A DNA stretch of 64,000 nt from Poa pratensis. Lineage: Eukaryota > Streptophyta > Magnoliopsida > Poales > Poaceae. Position numbers and translations under genes: made by a program. Shown piece after piece: positions 24,001-34,559 of the stretch. A model generated the notes under the pieces. It had not been told where the DNA came from. It searched no databases and worked only from the letters and a program-made list of their open reading frames with translations. The stretch spans positions 20,392,359-20,456,358 of the forward strand of contig CAMZMU010000107.1 of the NCBI GenBank assembly GCA_947311845.1, written 5' to 3'. The first letter of the stretch is position 1. Each line of letters opens with the position of its first letter.

Positions 24001-25429
24001 CGGAGATGTCCAGAAGCAAGGCGTGCTCACCCTTGACGCGTGAGTGCTTGCAGCGGTGAAGGAGGAAGCCGGAATCGACGGCGAGCTTGCTCGGAGTGCG
24101 GCGGCCGGAAGCGGGGAAGATGGCGACGATCTCGAACACGGAGGCGTCTCAGCTCGATTCCCTGGACGAGGAGGGAGAGGACTGCACGGCGGATCTTCTA
24201 GTGGTCTTGGTTTGGCTCGGGGATGCTTCAATCGACGGCGGCAAGCTCAAACATGGCGGCGAGGTTTCGGGTGCGAGACAGAAATGAAAGGGGAGGGAGG
24301 GAGCAGGCAAGGAGGTGAGGGAGTGAGGGCAGAGGAGCCTCGGTGGTGCTCTTATCCACTTTGCAGAGGAGAGGGGAGGAGGGGGGGTCCGGTGTGGAGC
24401 GATGCGAGAGCGAGGAGCACCGCGGCATGGCGTGGACGGTGCTGGCCACACGGTCGGGGCGACATGGGGACAGCGAGGGAGAGGGGACGAGGTCGCGGAG
24501 GAGAAGGGTAGAGGGCGCGGTGTCATTCTCCTCGCAGAGCAGAGGAGGGGAGGGGCCCGGGCGGCGAGGCACGGGAGCGACGAACGGGGAACACGGCGGC
24601 GGGTCGGGCGGCTACAGGAAGAAGATGATGCTTTTCCAGATAACCCCCTGGACTTCTGTTTCTATTCGCACTTAGGTCCTTTTCTCCTTTTTCTTTTAAT
24701 TCCTTTTAGAATCAGTAGCCTTTAGTGATTTATTTGGGGCACTAAATTCATTTCAAAAAAATTTGAAATTATTCATGTAGCCTCCCATATACATTTAGAA
24801 GTTCCACAAAAATTGGCTTTTGAAAATAAAATGTTTTGAACATAATTTGTTCATAGAGTTTAAATATGTTGTTTTTGGTAAATTCAATTTGACAAATTGA
24901 ATATCTTTGTAATTGAAGCTTAGATATTTTGAGGAGAGAGTAATGTGATAATGAGATGGTTATCATCTCATTCCTGAATTTTATAAGATAAAATAATTGT
25001 CATAACAAATTAGGGGAATAGGTGGAGAGGGAAATTAAATAAGATTCTTTCTTTTAATTAAGATTTTATTTTGAGGGTGTGAGGAAACATAGAGGTCTTG
25101 TTTTATTTTCTAGTCACATTCCAAATTTGGTGTCAAGTGTGTTTTTAACTTAACCCTCAAGTGCCTTGGTGTAATTATTCACCCAAGCAAACCAATAAAC
25201 ATGAATTAACAATCAACACAGTCATAAGTCCAACAAGCAAACAATCACTACGAGATCGACATCACTTCCAAGTCCACACAATTCAAACCACAAGTCACTC
25301 AAGTTCAAACATAGCAATGGGAAGTAAAACACAATCATGAGTAAAACATTTCAAAAAGTTTTTGTTGGTTCTGAAATTTGGGTCTTGTGAAACTAAGTTT
25401 TTCTTAGTTTCTAAATTTGGGATGTGACA
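21071..25429 (-). repeat. long 5' LTR of the LARD-like element, 4,359 bp
   Basis: On the minus strand it starts TGTCACATCCCAAATTT at 25429 and ends GGGGTCCCCACA at 21071, with TG..CA termini. One end is fixed by the adjacent primer-binding site and the other by the broken Harbinger transposase immediately to its right. The GC-rich kilobase at 23650-24620 lies inside the LTR. The open frames there (up to about 155 residues on both strands) are compositional and show no known domain. Confidence 0.72.
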
Positions 25430-27050
25430 GAGTGTTGGTGAGAGATTGTTGCCATTTCTCCCATATGCTCATAATTGTAGTCTTCTTCATCAGTGTGAAG
25501 CTCATTCTCAATTATCATATTATGCATGATGACACAAGCTGTCATGATATCTCCAAGTGTCTCTTGATCCCAAAATCTCGCTGGTCCACGAACAATGGAA
25601 AAACGAGCTTGGAGAACTCCAAAGGCTCATTCAATATCCTTCCTACAACCCTCCTGATTTTGGGAGAAACGTTTCTTCTTTTTTCCTATTGGATTTGGTA
25701 TTGTCTTTAAAAATGTTGCCCACTGCGGATATATGCCATCTGCAAGGTAATACCCCATTGTATAGTTGTGCCCATTGATGTTGTAATTCACTTCCGGCGC
25801 TTCACCTTCGGTTAGCTTTGCAAAGACAGGGGAACGGTGAAGACCATTAATATCATTTAAAGACCCCGGCAAACCAAAAAGGAATGCCAAATCCAAAGAT
25901 CTTGTGAAGCAATAGCTTCAAGAATGATTGTAGGCTCACGAATATGGCCCTGAAAAAAACCTTGGTGTCCACTAGGGCAATTTTTCCACCTCCAGTGCAT
26001 GCAATCTATGCTCCCTAGCATACCTGGAAAACCCCTTTGCTCTCCAATAGCAAGTAACCTAGCAGTATCATCGGCATATGGAGATCTAAGGTACTCATCG
26101 CCAAATATTTCAATAACAGCTCTCACAAACCTTCTAAGACTTTCTAAAGTGGTGCTCTTCCCTAGCCGACAATATTCATCTGTAGCATCAGCTGATATTC
26201 CATAAGCAAGCATTCGAAAAACCGCAGTCATCTTTTGCAAAGGATGTAATCCAAGAACACGAGCACAATTTCTTTCCTGCTCAAACCACCTATCATGTTG
26301 TTCCATAGCACCCGCTATGTGTAAAAACAAAGGACAATGCATTCTAAACCTAGAACAATAAAACATGAATGAGACAAAGATCAAGAAGACAGGCAAAAAC
26401 GAACATTTGTAACAATTGCGTACCTTTGACGAAATAGCCTTGCGGGGTACCCGCCTACTGACGCAAAGTAGTCTCTGTGGAGTCTATTATAACCCTCTGC
26501 TCTATCGCGATCAATTACTTGGCGTCCCGGCACAGAACCGCCATGGCGTGGAGCATTCAAGCGCTCATGCTCTTGCTGAGCTACGATGGCAGCCATCGCA
26601 TAGAGCTCCTCATCGTCGGACGACGACGACTCCTCCATGCACATTCGCACGGCCATGCTGTGGCGGCGACTCATTTTGGTGTACGAGAGGATACAAAGAG
26701 ATTGAGGGAAATGTGAGGGATGGAGCTGTGAGGGAGATGTGAGAGATGGATCTGTATATATAGACCAGGAAACTAGCCGTTGGAACAATACTGTTTAAAA
26801 CTAGCAGTTAGAAATAATGCTTTTGAAAACTATCCGTTGGAGATACAGTCGTTTGAATTATGGCGGTTACAAAAATAACCGTTACGAAGTTAGTTACAAA
26901 ATATTGTTTAAATATAGTTGAATGTGATATAAGGGAGATGATATAGGAGAACTGCTGGAGATGACAAAAATATAGGAGAGGAATCTTTTTAGGGGAGTCC
27001 CCTACATGGACATATAGGGAGAACATATAGGGGAACTGCTGGACTTGCTC
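25430..27050 (-). mobile_element. PIF/Harbinger DNA transposon, truncated by the LARD insertion
   Basis: The right end has the minus-strand terminus GAGCAAGTCCAGCAG at 27050, followed by TTA (27051-27053), the usual Harbinger 3-bp target. A transposase pseudogene occupies the left side and is cut at 25430, where the long LTR begins. The other terminal repeat should lie beyond the LARD and is not in this window. Confidence 0.75.
25431..26674 (-). pseudogene. PIF/Harbinger transposase (plant transposon protein family)
   Basis: Recognised as the plant Harbinger/ALP1-like DDE transposase. It starts MSRRHSMAVRM at 26674 with an acidic Ser/Asp-Glu stretch. Exon 1 ends at 26424 (CAAAG then GTACGC), intron 26350-26423, and exon 2 resumes FRMHCPLFLHIAGAM. 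The nuclease core shows GSIDCMHWRWKNCP (first catalytic Asp) and later GLPGSLNDINGLHRSP. Damage: a frameshift near 25880 between QDLWIWH and FGLPGSLND; a TGA directly after GCRKDIE (about 25625) in place of an Arg-type codon; loss of the C-terminus at 25430. The stretch after the stop (AFGVLQARF, DIMTACVIMHNM) is still readable, so decay is fairly recent. Not functional. Confidence 0.88.
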
Positions 27051-27053
27051 TTA

Positions 27054-28200
27054 CAAGGATTTTCCACCGCTCAAATAAACACCTCAACAGAGTCGCCTCG
27101 TGTCTGCGTGTGCGTCCCATGGTGGTGCAAGCCACCGCAGTCGTCCTCTTGTGCGTCTTGTGGTGGTGCTCGCGGCGCAGAGGTTGAGCCATGCCCCGCC
27201 GCGACACTGGCCATGGGCACGGACACACGAAGCGCTCTCCGCGGCGGCGACGACAACACACCATCCTCTGTGGCCGACGAGCTGTCAAAAGCCCCTCCCT
27301 CTCCTCCCCCCGGTGGCTGCCGGCGTGCTTATCTTATCTCCGGTTGCCGGCGCAATCCGCCCCGCACCCATCTCCGTCCGCCGAGCACCGCCCCTATTCC
27401 TCTGGTCCTCCCGTGGCGCCATGGGCGTGTCCTCGCCTCTCCACAGCCGAGCGGTCGCAACTGGTTGGCGGTTTGCCGGGCTGGGCCTCCGCCATGCGTG
27501 GCTCGTCGACTTCGGCCCGGACGACCGCCACCCGCCCGGGATCCACTGTTCGCCGCCCTGCCGAAGCCGGTGCTGGGCTCAAGGACGTCAATCTCTGCAC
27601 GACGCGGGAGGGCTCCACTACGAGCCGCGCCGGCCGCGTGCCACGGACACCGGACCGCGTTAATTTCTCGCGCCGCTAGCTTCACCGCCGCTTCCCCTGA
27701 CCGATTCCCGGCTAAATCGAGCCCGCCCCACACCCCCCCTACCATTTACTCTCCAGCTGAATTCATTTGACTAGCAGTACTGTTTTAGTTCTGTGGCCAT
27801 TCACTGGAAATCTGGGATGTGGGTGCTTACCACACGAGCCGGTCCACGCGATTGAGGCGATCTGGACAATTTTAATTAGTTTAATCGCTGATCTTAAGAA
27901 ATTGGTGCTGGAATTGCTTGCTCTGTTTGGAAAATTCACTCTGACATATGAGAGTATATGCTCCTGCCACTGGAACAAATATTTTAAGACGTTAAAAAAA
28001 TTTAGACAAAAATTTGGAGCATATCCATCGACATTCTATGTGCATGTGCTAAGTTTCGCGGGAAACCGGCATTTTTTGTGGCACGTGTGTAAAAAGACAA
28101 AAAAAAGTTTCATGAGAAGCCTTTTTGTAGCACCGAATTTTGTCTTGTACACACGACAAAATAATGTTGTTTTTCGCGAGACGGTTTTGTGAGCAATGTT
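27054..28200. other. unassigned, GC-rich then AT-rich sequence
   Basis: 27070-27760 is GC-rich with overlapping frames on both strands and no domain I recognise; the frames look compositional. 27770-28200 contains an LTR-less AT-rich stretch without coding signal. No feature called. Confidence 0.4.
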
Positions 28201-28252
28201 AACATGTACGCGTAAATTTTTTGTCCAAATTTTGAACATGTGCCTTGTAGCG

Positions 28253-28280
28253 ACGTGCATTGCACGTGCAAATTTACTAG
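28253..28280 (+). mobile_element. Helitron-like 3' terminus
   Basis: A short palindrome (ACGTGCA/TGCACGT) is followed nine bases later by CTAG and then T. Helitron 3' ends have a hairpin, a CTRR end, and insert between A and T, so this fits. The 5' TC end was not located, so the element's extent is unknown. Confidence 0.45.
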
Positions 28281-28499
28281 TAAAGAAAACCGTAAAATGA
28301 TTTTAAGGGTCGAAAATGTACGTGATAAAACAGATCCTGCAAACTGAACCTTAAATTTGAACAAAAATTGTTCGCGCTAAAATTTAGAGATGCAGTTCAT
28401 ACTAGTTCGATCATACACACATAATTATAATTTAGGGGAACTAGGGCTAGATCTACCTAGGAGAAACACTAATCTAACCCGTTTCTATGCAAAAGGGGC

Positions 28500-28690
28500 A
28501 TGTGACACATCACCGGGCCTCGCATTGCGGCGGCGTCGTTGTAAGACTCGAGCTGGGCCTCGTGGCGACGGAGCTTCTTGACGCGGCGGTGCACCGAGCG
28601 GGCGGATTTGGCCTCAACGAGCTTCACGAACTCCTCATAGTCGTCGACGCCCTCCAGCTCCTCATCGATTCGTCCCCACCCCGACCCTAA
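28500..28690 (-). pseudogene. gene fragment with coding-like composition
   Basis: The minus strand has an open stretch of about 60 codons without a start. It reads DEELEGVDDYEEFVKLVEAK, then a run rich in Arg and Lys, then HEAQLESYNDAAA. The composition is protein-like (acidic then basic, helix-forming), but no family is recognised. It lies 220 bp from a Helitron-like terminus, so a captured exon is possible. No function assigned. Confidence 0.35.
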
Positions 28691-28699
28691 CTATCGTTG

Positions 28700-29780
28700 C
28701 ATGAATTCAGGCCATTACATGATTCGGAAGGTCCATCGTCGAGTGAATGATGTGGCTATGTTGTGTGATGGTGTTTTGTTGCAGTTGCAAGTTCTATATG
28801 ACTTTGTGCAAATGTAAGGAACATAGGTCCACCAAATTACTATACACCATTTAAAAAATGAACAGGTGGTCTTGCCGCTGACCTATGATAAAAAACGATG
28901 GATTCTACACGTGTGACCGTGGAAACGTTTACACTCAAAATTGCGTGTCACTGTTTGGACCCGATCACCAAACCGTGTTCCATCTCCTTCTCCTTATCTT
29001 CTTCTCCATAAACGCCTCGCACAAAATCGCGACAATTGCATCTCTCTCTGGTGATCCCTCACCCACCAACGTTGCCAGCATCGGCGACCGCTAGGGAGCG
29101 GCGGCGAAGAAGACGTCGACGAACAAGGAGTGAGCCGGCAGCAAGCAACACACTTGGAGTGGGGGTGCGGTCGATGTCGAAGACGAACTGGCGGAGCCAG
29201 ACCTTCGAGGAAAGGTTGGGGCGGCGAGACCGCGCTGCTCACCACGGATGGCGACGACCGACGGTTAGGCCATTGTCAACGGTAAGGGGTTGGCTGCTAG
29301 CAGCGGGGCGGTGTTCTTCCTCATGCCCTCTCTTATTCTTCGGCGTCAGCCCCTCCCCTCCGGACTAAGCCTGTCGGAATCGACCGGGACGGTCACTCGT
29401 AAGCTAGCACAACCCGATCAAAAGACTCGCCAGTATATGTTTTTGAAGAAAAATACACTCGCCCGTATGGTTTCTTCAACTATGCCCGTGAGACGGGAAA
29501 CCGTTGCAGCGCTTTCGTGACACCGAAAGCGGATTCCAACGAATACGCTTAGCGTACACACGTGGCGTAACAAGGGAAAGCGCCAGCGATACGCAGGACG
29601 AAGCACATGCCCACCACACCGCTGACCGTATTGCTTTCTGTTTCCGGGTTCGCCTTCTTCTCCAATCCAGCGGCCGCTGGACGGCTTTACAAGAACAGCC
29701 CCTCCTCCGTCTTCCTGCCTCCGATCCCCACACCGATTGTCGCAAACCCTCGTCGCAAGAAAGAAAATCGAGAAATCGAA
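28700..29780. other. no gene recognised; probable upstream region of the PRELI gene
   Basis: Mixed AT- and GC-rich DNA with short frames only. The last 200 bp (about 29580-29800) are C-rich and pyrimidine-rich, as in a plant 5' leader, and run into the ATG at 29805. Confidence 0.35.
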
Positions 29781-29804
29781 ATCCAAAACCCCGCGAGCCC
29801 GGCC

Positions 29805-30394
29805 ATGGTGGTGTACACGCAGGAGCACGTCTACCGGCACCCGTGGGACCGCGTGACGGCGGCGGCGTGGCGCAAGTTCACGGACCCGGCCTCCCGCACG
29901 GCGCTCACCACGTCGCCGACGTGCACACCCTCCAGCGCCGCGTCGACGCGGAGGCCGGTCGCCTCCACGCGGCCCGCTCCATCACCGTCCGCTCCCCGCC
30001 GCTCCCCTTCATCCTGCGCCGCCTCCTCCCGGCCGCCGCCGCCTCCCCCTCGGGCGCCGCGATCTGCCACTGCGTCGAGACCTCCGTCGTCGACGCCCCG
30101 CGCCGCGCCATGGACATCGTCGTCCGCAACGTCAGCCTCCGCGGCATCATCGAGGTCGAGGAGCGCTCCACCTTCCGGCCCCACCCGGACCGCCCCGACG
30201 ACTGGACGCAGTTCAGGCAGGAGACCACCATCAGATGCCGCCCGCTCGCCAGGCTCGCCGCCGTCGCCGAGAAGGTCGAGACGCGGTGCGCCGAGAGGTT
30301 CCTGCAGAACAGCGCCAAGGGGAGGGACGTCGTCGAGCGGATCTGCCGGTACCTCGAGGCCGAGGCCGCCGGCGCCGCCCCCTCCGCCGTCTGA
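29805..30394 (+). CDS. PRELI/MSF1-domain protein with one frameshift
   Basis: PRELI/MSF1-family proteins move phospholipids such as phosphatidic acid across the mitochondrial intermembrane space. The product starts MVVYTQEHVYRHPWDRV, a near-invariant family opening, and ends CRYLEAEAAGAAPSAV. In between are RSITVRSPPLPFILRRLLP, DIVVRNVSLRGIIEVEE and FRQETTIRCRPLARLA. It is intronless. The start frame runs to about 29905 and the rest lies in another frame from about 29912 (HVADVHTLQRR). The span of 590 bases is one short of 591, a 196-residue protein plus stop, so a single base is missing. This is either a sequencing or assembly indel or an inactivating mutation; everything else looks intact. 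AATAAA at 30560 is a likely polyadenylation signal. Confidence 0.85.
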
Positions 30395-30559
30395 CCGAAC
30401 CGCCACCGGTTTGCGCCTCCTGTCCTCTACCCCGCCCTGGATCTGGTCGAATCAAGGGTTCGCTCGATCTGCGCTGCCTATGCAGGCCCTGACCTCGCAT
30501 CGCGGCCTTTTTTTTTTTGGCTTACGCTTTATTTTGTGTATGAGCTGAATCCTGAATGG

Positions 30560-30565
30560 AATAAA
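30560..30565 (+). terminator. polyadenylation signal of the PRELI gene
   Basis: AATAAA about 165 bp after the PRELI stop, in T-rich DNA. Placement is typical for a plant 3' UTR. Confidence 0.45.
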
Positions 30566-31093
30566 GCTTTTAGTGGGCATATACATGTTAATTCTTGTGT
30601 TGTCTGTGAAACAATTTTGACCTCTTTTGTGCACATTGTGGTTTTGCTGATACATTCTAATCTACTATGAAATCACTGGTTGTTCTTAGTATTGTGCCGG
30701 TTGGACCAATCGAGTCAAAAATTGCAATCCTGATGTTTGATGGATGTATGGAGTAGTGAATATGAGAGATGAATAATTGTGCGATTTAACACAGACATGC
30801 TATTTTCATTGATAATTAAAAATCGTTTGCACATTTTCTTGTTATAAGCCACATTCTGATTTGCTCCGAAATCACTGGTTGTCATTTGTTCTTATTGCGC
30901 TATGATCAATATGGTAAGATGGCCTGATGTTTTGATGGATGTACCCTCTGCTTATTATCCCTGAGGGATTCAATCAACAAGTTAGACATTGGATGCAGGA
31001 GATGAGTGATTATGTGGTTTAGAGCAGATGTGTGTAATTGGTTTATTAATGAAAATGTACAGCAGATTTGTGCCAATTACTTTGAATAACCTA

Positions 31094-31174
31094 CTCCCTC
31101 CGTTCACAAAAGGATGTCTCAATTTGGGCTAGATACAAGCCAAAATCGAGACATCCTTTTCCGAACGGAGGGAG
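31094..31174. mobile_element. Stowaway MITE, 81 bp
   Basis: CTCCCTCCGTTCAC at the left and its inverted counterpart (GAACGGAGGGAG) at the right flank a near-perfect hairpin, with TA on both sides (31092-31093, 31175-31176). This is the classic Triticeae Stowaway (Tc1/mariner) structure. It lies about 700 bp downstream of the PRELI gene. Confidence 0.95.
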
Positions 31175-31176
31175 TA

Positions 31177-32600
31177 CAATTTTAATATGCTAGTTTTGTT
31201 GTTGTGATTCGTCTGAGTCCTGTTTATATTGGAGTATTAGTTCATAGGTACAGCGAATAGCCTGTAGCTCCTTGCATTTTTCTTTCGAGAGACATGTATT
31301 ACGTTCTTAGGTAGTAGGATTGTAGCAGTGTTGGTTCTTGAGAATTCTTCTTCTGTCACTTATGGTAATGCTGATTCTTGGCCCAACATAATTTGACTTG
31401 GATCTAGTGTAGACAGGTTGCTTGTTTGTTCTCAGGGTGGATAAGTTGTTATGTTGAAGTAGTTAATCATCAAGTTAAGAATTGGAGCAGCTTGCTTTCA
31501 AGAAAAATAATGTGCGGGTAACTAGGTAGAATAACTGTTGTAAGAATGTCATTTGTGCTGCTGTAGTATTCTGCTGCCTTTTTTCCCATGAGCAAATGCA
31601 CTCTATCTGGATGTCTAATGCTTACAGTAGTTGGATAGTTTTCTTGAGGGGTGAAAGATATGTTTTGTGGTGTTCGGATTTTACTGATACCACAGATTAC
31701 ATCTCGTTGTCTTCTTATATTCATACATATATTCATTTTTCCAACTGGATACAGTTGTTTCGGTTTGTTTGTTGGATTCGAGGATGTTAAAAATGATTTC
31801 TCAACATCATGTGAAACATAAATCTCAGTGGTAGGAGCAATGCAGTCATGGGCTACCATTCTAGCGCAGAAAACCCTCAAATAGGGTTGCTGTTGTTATA
31901 TGCATTTTCTTGGCAGGAAAACGTGCATTCAACCAATATACTAGGTTTTGCTTATTTGTTGTTATATGCCACACAACCAGTCTACCAGTTTTTACTTATT
32001 TGTCATCATTCACCAATGGATTTGTTGTTCTGTTTCAAAATCTGTTGCGCATTTGTGCATGCCTTCTCACATTTAGTTTCTTTGCTTGATCATTCTGTTT
32101 GTTTACAGAATTGAATCATTTCAATGTGGTAGGCTACATTTGCAAATGGAAAAAGTGTTTTGAATTCTGATTGTTCATTATTGTGATCGAGAAACACCGG
32201 TGCTTGCTTTCTATCCTGACTATATGGCTGGAAAGGTTAACAACTACAAATCCAGTGGTTATTGCTTGTCCGTGCTTACCCGCAACAGCCGCTTGTTTCA
32301 GTCTCTGGCTGTTGCTACATGCCAGTACACATTTTGCATACGTTCTTTACTGCTGGTTTCACAGATCCTCACTGCCGCAGCTTTAGTGGTCTGACCACTT
32401 CTATGGTAGTAGACCCGTTGGTAATTCTCAATGGTACCGTGCTCCAGTTTCGCTGAAATAGAATATGAACATATTGCTGCCAAATTTTTCAGTAATGTGC
32501 TTCAAATCTGTGGATTATATTCCTGTCACTGGAGATATGCCGGTGCATATCTATTTGGTTGCTACTTTAGACTGTTTTAGGTATATCTGTTAATATATAA
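31177..32600. other. intergenic DNA, nothing recognised
   Basis: AT-rich sequence with short frames on both strands, none coding-like. It may include the 3' flank of the PRELI locus. Confidence 0.4.
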
Positions 32601-32601
32601 T

Positions 32602-32629
32602 AGGAAACATGCCCGTGCGTTGCAACGGG
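32602..32629 (-). mobile_element. Helitron-like 3' hairpin (degenerate end)
   Basis: The 18-base hairpin CCCGTGCGTTGCAACGGG at 32612-32629 is the same one seen at 34534. On the minus strand it is followed by CCTATTA rather than a clean CTRR, so the terminus is degenerate or truncated. Confidence 0.4.
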
Positions 32630-32639
32630 GTTGGAAAAA

Positions 32640-34500
32640 GAATCAATAAAATTAATGTGTATGAATAGTCAGCAACATAGTATTTTAAAATATTAAGACT
32701 TAACTTGGCTTGAATGTTTCGTAAAAACCATAATTATATGCATGTAAAGGAGGAAACTAAATATATTTTATATTAAATAAGATTTACTCCGCTGAGCTTT
32801 TAAGGTATTATTGTACAACATTAGGAGGTTGTATTCATCTTCATTTGCATTGGACTTAGTATGTGTAACCAAAAATGTTTGTTGCCTCATAATCCATAAC
32901 TATTTTTATGTTCTAAAGGAATCAAATTTGCATTTTCTAACTTATTAAATCGATAATTCAAAAAGTTCAGTCATGTTGTAGCATATAAGAACCGAGGATC
33001 CATTGATATATTGACTGCTATGTCATCTAAGGCCTTCCCCAGTGCATTGCCTCTTAGCACCTTAGTTCTTACAGTTCTAGATATTCAATCCAAGTATAGT
33101 TTAATTTTAGGGATTATACGTGAACCCACTATTGAAACCCATTTGTGGAATTAACTTAATCAGTTCATTTTTTCGGGCGGTGAGGACATTTTTTTCACAC
33201 ATATGGAGCATCTCATATTTATCCCCAATTTCTAGCAGATGAAGATTTATTCACATAATACATATAGAAAAGATATATCCGCAAAAAGAGAGAACCATAT
33301 TATAAACATTACCGGACGTTTGTTTGGTTGTACGTCAAATATTTTCTCCGGTAGACTTAGGTGTGTATCTAGCCACGAACAAGTATGCCAACTTTTTCCA
33401 CCACATGTTTTTAGATCCTTGAATTCATCCTTACCACTACATCCGCGTGTAGTCATGTACCTCATGTTTTATCTTCCCTTCTTATTTCTCCTCTTCCCTT
33501 CTTTAATATGCATCCATGGCGCCATGACAGCCGATCTCTGTGCCCTTCTCCAACAATACTTTTGCCATCAACGTGTTCTACTTATTGAGGGCATTCCATT
33601 TTTGTTTTAGTGTATCTCCTCCCTCACCCATAGCCATGCTTTCTCATGGGTACTCCTACGGCGAGCAACTCCCGGCAGCCGAGCAGCTTTGGAGCTGAGG
33701 AGATGCAGTAATCGGAGGCCTGTTCTTGTACAGAGAGGAGGGAATTGACATGGGGGTGGATGGGTCGACCCACGTCGGATCCCAGCTCCTCGTCGCAGCG
33801 TGGCTGCAGGGGACAAGGCTTGACCTGCAGCGGCAGCCTCTGCCCATTCCCCTTCTGTTCGTCGCACCAGGGCTGCAGGGACGGTTCCCAAACTTGAAGA
33901 AAAAGGCCCTGTTTTCTTCCCTCCTGAATATGTGAATAGTTGTATCCTTCCTCAGTCTGGCGCTAAGCAGTTTCTTTCGCCAATGCGCGGTGTGTTGAGT
34001 TCTGCAGGGCGACAACGCAAGGAAGAAGAGCCACGGTCGCGCTGTCTGCGGTGGATGCACGATCGAGGAGTCTAGGCCGTTTTCGTGCGTGTCCAGTCGA
34101 GCTCGTCCAGTCCGTCATGGCCCGCCCGCATCCGGCCTCCTGCCTCGGAGTATGACTTCTCACGCCACTCAGATCGGCCGCATCCACGACGCCCCACGAC
34201 GCTCGATGGCTTGACCGCGTCCATCGCCGGGAATCCAAGGACGACGCGCCGGCTAATCCAAGGGGCGGTGCTCGGGCCGGCAAGCGCGTCCATCCGCTCG
34301 ACAACCTCCACGACGGTCAACCATGATGGCGAATCCAGGGGCAGCGCGCCAGAGAATCCAGGCAAGACAAAAAGACAGCCTGAGCGCACGGAAAAAAAAA
34401 ACGAACCGGTATATGACTTATGGGTGGCAGTGGTGGGTAAATATGTGATTTGGTGGAGGGCAAAATCGGCAAAAAAAAATGACGTACCACAAGAAATCTT
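32640..34500. other. intergenic DNA between two Helitron-like hairpins
   Basis: AT-rich to 33600, then moderately GC-rich (33600-34400) with overlapping frames in all phases. No domain or convincing exon was recognised. It could be the body of a minus-strand Helitron-like element ending near 32602, but no 5' TC end or Rep/helicase sequence was found. Confidence 0.35.
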
Positions 34501-34522
34501 AATGCTTTTATTATTAGGTATA

Positions 34523-34551
34523 CTAGCAAAATGCCCGTGCGTTGCAACGGG
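34523..34551 (-). mobile_element. Helitron-like 3' terminus
   Basis: On the minus strand the hairpin (34551-34534) is followed by CATTTTG and CTAG, then T. This is the standard grass Helitron 3' end. A diverged copy of the hairpin lies near 34925. The 5' end was not identified. Confidence 0.55.
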
Positions 34552-34559
34552 TCTAAAAT

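Larger units (their letters stand above)
17481..25429 (-). mobile_element. LARD-like non-autonomous LTR retrotransposon (minus strand)
   Basis: On the minus strand this reads LTR (25429 to 21071), then the spacer GACT, then an initiator-Met-type primer-binding site (21066-21054), then about 3.6 kb of gene-less internal domain that stops at the gypsy LTR (17480). LARDs, known from barley and relatives (Sukkula type), have LTRs of about 4.4-5 kb and a 3.5-kb non-coding internal domain; the sizes here match. No gag, RT or integrase motif was seen. The second LTR is absent, so the gypsy copy probably inserted into the distal part of this element. Confidence 0.7.

Noticed and set aside
23689..24675. 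Several overlapping frames of 100-155 residues in GC-rich DNA
   Set aside because: They lie inside the LARD LTR, occur in nearly all phases, are rich in Arg, Gly and Pro, and show no domain. Composition explains them.
27045..27770. Frames up to 241 residues on the plus strand
   Set aside because: GC-rich sequence open in several frames on both strands, with no recognisable protein or splice pattern.
29504..30548. Two long overlapping plus-strand frames (296 and 313 residues) taken at face value
   Set aside because: Each contains only part of the PRELI protein. The 3' part of the longer one is a Ser/Arg/Pro-rich shadow created by the missing base.
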